From assembly GCA_021413595.1 (NCBI GenBank), contig JAIOQD010000748.1, forward strand, positions 1 through 6,123: DNA of 6,123 nt, read 5' to 3'. This DNA comes from Bacteroidota bacterium (GTDB taxonomy: Bacteria > Bacteroidota > Bacteroidia > 2-12-FULL-35-15). The notes under the pieces are model-generated. The model saw nothing but the letters and a program-made list of their open reading frames with translations. It ran no database searches and was not told the DNA's origin. Made by a program: the position numbers and the translations under genes. Below are positions 4,808 through 6,123 of the stretch, piece after piece. The first letter of the stretch is position 1; every line of letters begins with the position of its first letter.

Positions 4808-6123
4808 ATGAACAGACCCAAAATACAGTTTCCTTCAACAGCTTCCAGCAGGGAAGAAATGCTCGACTATATCAGCAAAAAAAAGATAAAGGACATTGAC
4901 TGGAGAAAAGGAAAAGCCTTTTGTTTAGTGTATCATCCGGGGGAGGAGCGCGCTAACCTGATAAAAGAAATTTACAATCTTTACTTTTCCGACAATGCCT
5001 TAAACCCAACAGCTACACCCAGTTTGGCAGAACTGGAAGCCGAAACAGTGAGCATGTGCGCTGACTTGTTTAATGGCGATGAAAATGTAAGGGGGAATAT
5101 TACAACAGGAGGTACAGAAAGTATTTTGTTAGCTGTAAAAACAGCCAGAGATTGGGCAAAAAAAAACAAGCCACATATCACTAAACCAAATGTGGTATTG
5201 CCTATGTCTGCGCATCCTGCATTTATGAAAGCATTCCATTATTTTAATGTTGATTTTATACCTGTTGAACTTGGTAGCGACTATCGTGCAAACCCGACTG
5301 CAATGCGAGCCGCTGTGAATAAGGATACCATTATGATTGTTGGTTCTGCTCCCTCCTACCCACACGGGTTAATGGACCCAATTGCTGAGATTGCTGAAAT
5401 AGCAAAAGAGAAAAACATTTTTTGTCATGTTGATGCTTGTATAGGAGGTTTTATGTTACCATTTGTTAAAAAACTGGGGTATCCTATTGCGGACTTTGAT
5501 TTCTCTGTGGATGGCGTTACTTCTATCTCTGCTGACATTCATAAGTATGGATACTCATCAAAAGGTTCATCTGTTATACTTTATAAAAATTCTGATATCC
5601 GTAAATTTCAGTTTTCATTGTACACAAAATGGAATGGTGGGGTTTATGGTTCACCTACAATGACCGGAACACGCCCGGGAGGAAGCATTGCCGGTGCCTG
5701 GGCTGCATTAAAAGCTATTGGTATGGATGGTTACCTAGAAATGGCCAAAACCACTATGGAGGTTACTGCTATAATAAAAACTGCAATAGATTCTATTCCT
5801 GAACTGGAAATAATCGGTCATCCGGATATGAGTATCCTTGCCTTTAAATCAGACAAACTAGATGTATTTAAACTAGCAGATGAACTCAATAAAAAAGGCT
5901 GGCATTTTGAAAGGCAGCAATTGCCTCCAAGCTTACATTTTACTATCAACTATATACACAGGCTGGTAGCTGACGAATTTATTAATGACCTTAAAGAGTG
6001 TGTTGAAACAGCTAAAAAATTTACTTTAGAATCATTGGCAACCAGCTTGCAAACGAAGGCAGTAAAAGGCTTAAGCAAAATATTACCTTCGGGCACAATT
6101 GCTAAATTTCAAAAAGGAGGATC
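4808..6123 (+). CDS. Sphingosine-1-phosphate lyase-like PLP enzyme (3' end beyond window)
   Basis: The 438 complete codons, with no stop or frameshift, belong to the group II pyridoxal-phosphate decarboxylase fold and align by eye with eukaryotic sphingosine-1-phosphate lyase almost throughout. S1P lyase splits phosphorylated long-chain bases into a fatty aldehyde and phosphoethanolamine. Visible motifs are NPTATPSLAELEAET (66-80), the cofactor phosphate loop TTGGTES (99-105), His136 in SAHPAFMKAF (ring stacking), Asp209 in HVDACIGGF (pyridine nitrogen), and Lys246 in SADIHKYGY as the Schiff-base lysine. Lys252 six residues later matches a second conserved lysine, and GGVYGSPTMTGTRPGG lies at 277-292. 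The N-terminal membrane anchor of eukaryotic enzymes is absent, as in soluble bacterial homologues. An in-frame TAA at 4793-4795 and an A-rich leader support the ATG. It may be co-transcribed with the M19 gene 94 bp upstream. A related amino-acid decarboxylase is less likely given the S1P-lyase-specific blocks. Confidence 0.9.
   Translation, partial: MNRPKIQFPSTASSREEMLDYISKKKIKDIDWRKGKAFCLVYHPGEERANLIKEIYNLYFSDNALNPTATPSLAELEAETVSMCADLFNGDENVRGNITTGGTESILLAVKTARDWAKKNKPHITKPNVVLPMSAHPAFMKAFHYFNVDFIPVELGSDYRANPTAMRAAVNKDTIMIVGSAPSYPHGLMDPIAEIAEIAKEKNIFCHVDACIGGFMLPFVKKLGYPIADFDFSVDGVTSISADIHKYGYSSKGSSVILYKNSDIRKFQFSLYTKWNGGVYGSPTMTGTRPGGSIAGAWAALKAIGMDGYLEMAKTTMEVTAIIKTAIDSIPELEIIGHPDMSILAFKSDKLDVFKLADELNKKGWHFERQQLPPSLHFTINYIHRLVADEFINDLKECVETAKKFTLESLATSLQTKAVKGLSKILPSGTIAKFQKGG

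Noticed and set aside
4981..5663. Three short frames (minus 4981-5181, minus 5129-5365, plus 5463-5663)
   Set aside because: All lie within the uninterrupted S1P-lyase-like frame and are alternative-frame shadows.

Overview
The window looks like a chromosomal segment of an AT-rich member of the Bacteroidota. Three things point there: TAnnTTTG-type -7 promoter boxes upstream of several genes, A-rich leaders in place of Shine-Dalgarno sites, and protein types typical of the group (a Bacteroidota-style TolC homologue, a secreted protein with an OmpA-like tail, and a sphingosine-1-phosphate-lyase-like enzyme in a lineage known for making sphingolipids). The genus cannot be named from the sequence alone.

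Left part (1-2340, minus strand): an outer-membrane efflux protein of the TolC family (163-1611) lies 49 bp downstream of a small secreted protein (1661-2320) with a beta-rich N-terminal domain and a degenerate OmpA-like C-terminus. They may share a transcript. An AU-rich hairpin followed by seven T's at the TolC stop codon is a plausible terminator. No membrane-fusion protein or inner-membrane pump is present, so the TolC partner must lie elsewhere.

Middle (2341-3270): a divergent promoter region of about 100 bp separates the secreted protein from an 84-residue SemiSWEET sugar transporter (2425-2679, plus strand). A gene-poor stretch of 591 bp follows. It holds two overlapping small palindromes, a doubtful 55-codon reading frame, and a 140-bp imperfect inverted-repeat element (2978-3117) with nested stems and a possible TAAA(G) target duplication. 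The element resembles a small non-autonomous or REP-like repeat.

Right part (3271-6123, plus strand): a cytoplasmic metallopeptidase of the M19 (renal dipeptidase) family carries an unusual HxH metal motif. After 94 bp comes a pyridoxal-phosphate lyase closely resembling sphingosine-1-phosphate lyase, which runs off the right edge with 438 codons visible. The two may be co-transcribed.

No complete multi-gene novel system is evident. The most interesting items are the bacterial S1P-lyase homologue, the HxH M19 peptidase, the degenerate OmpA-like protein and the inverted-repeat element. No rRNA, tRNA, CRISPR array, transposase or phage gene was seen.
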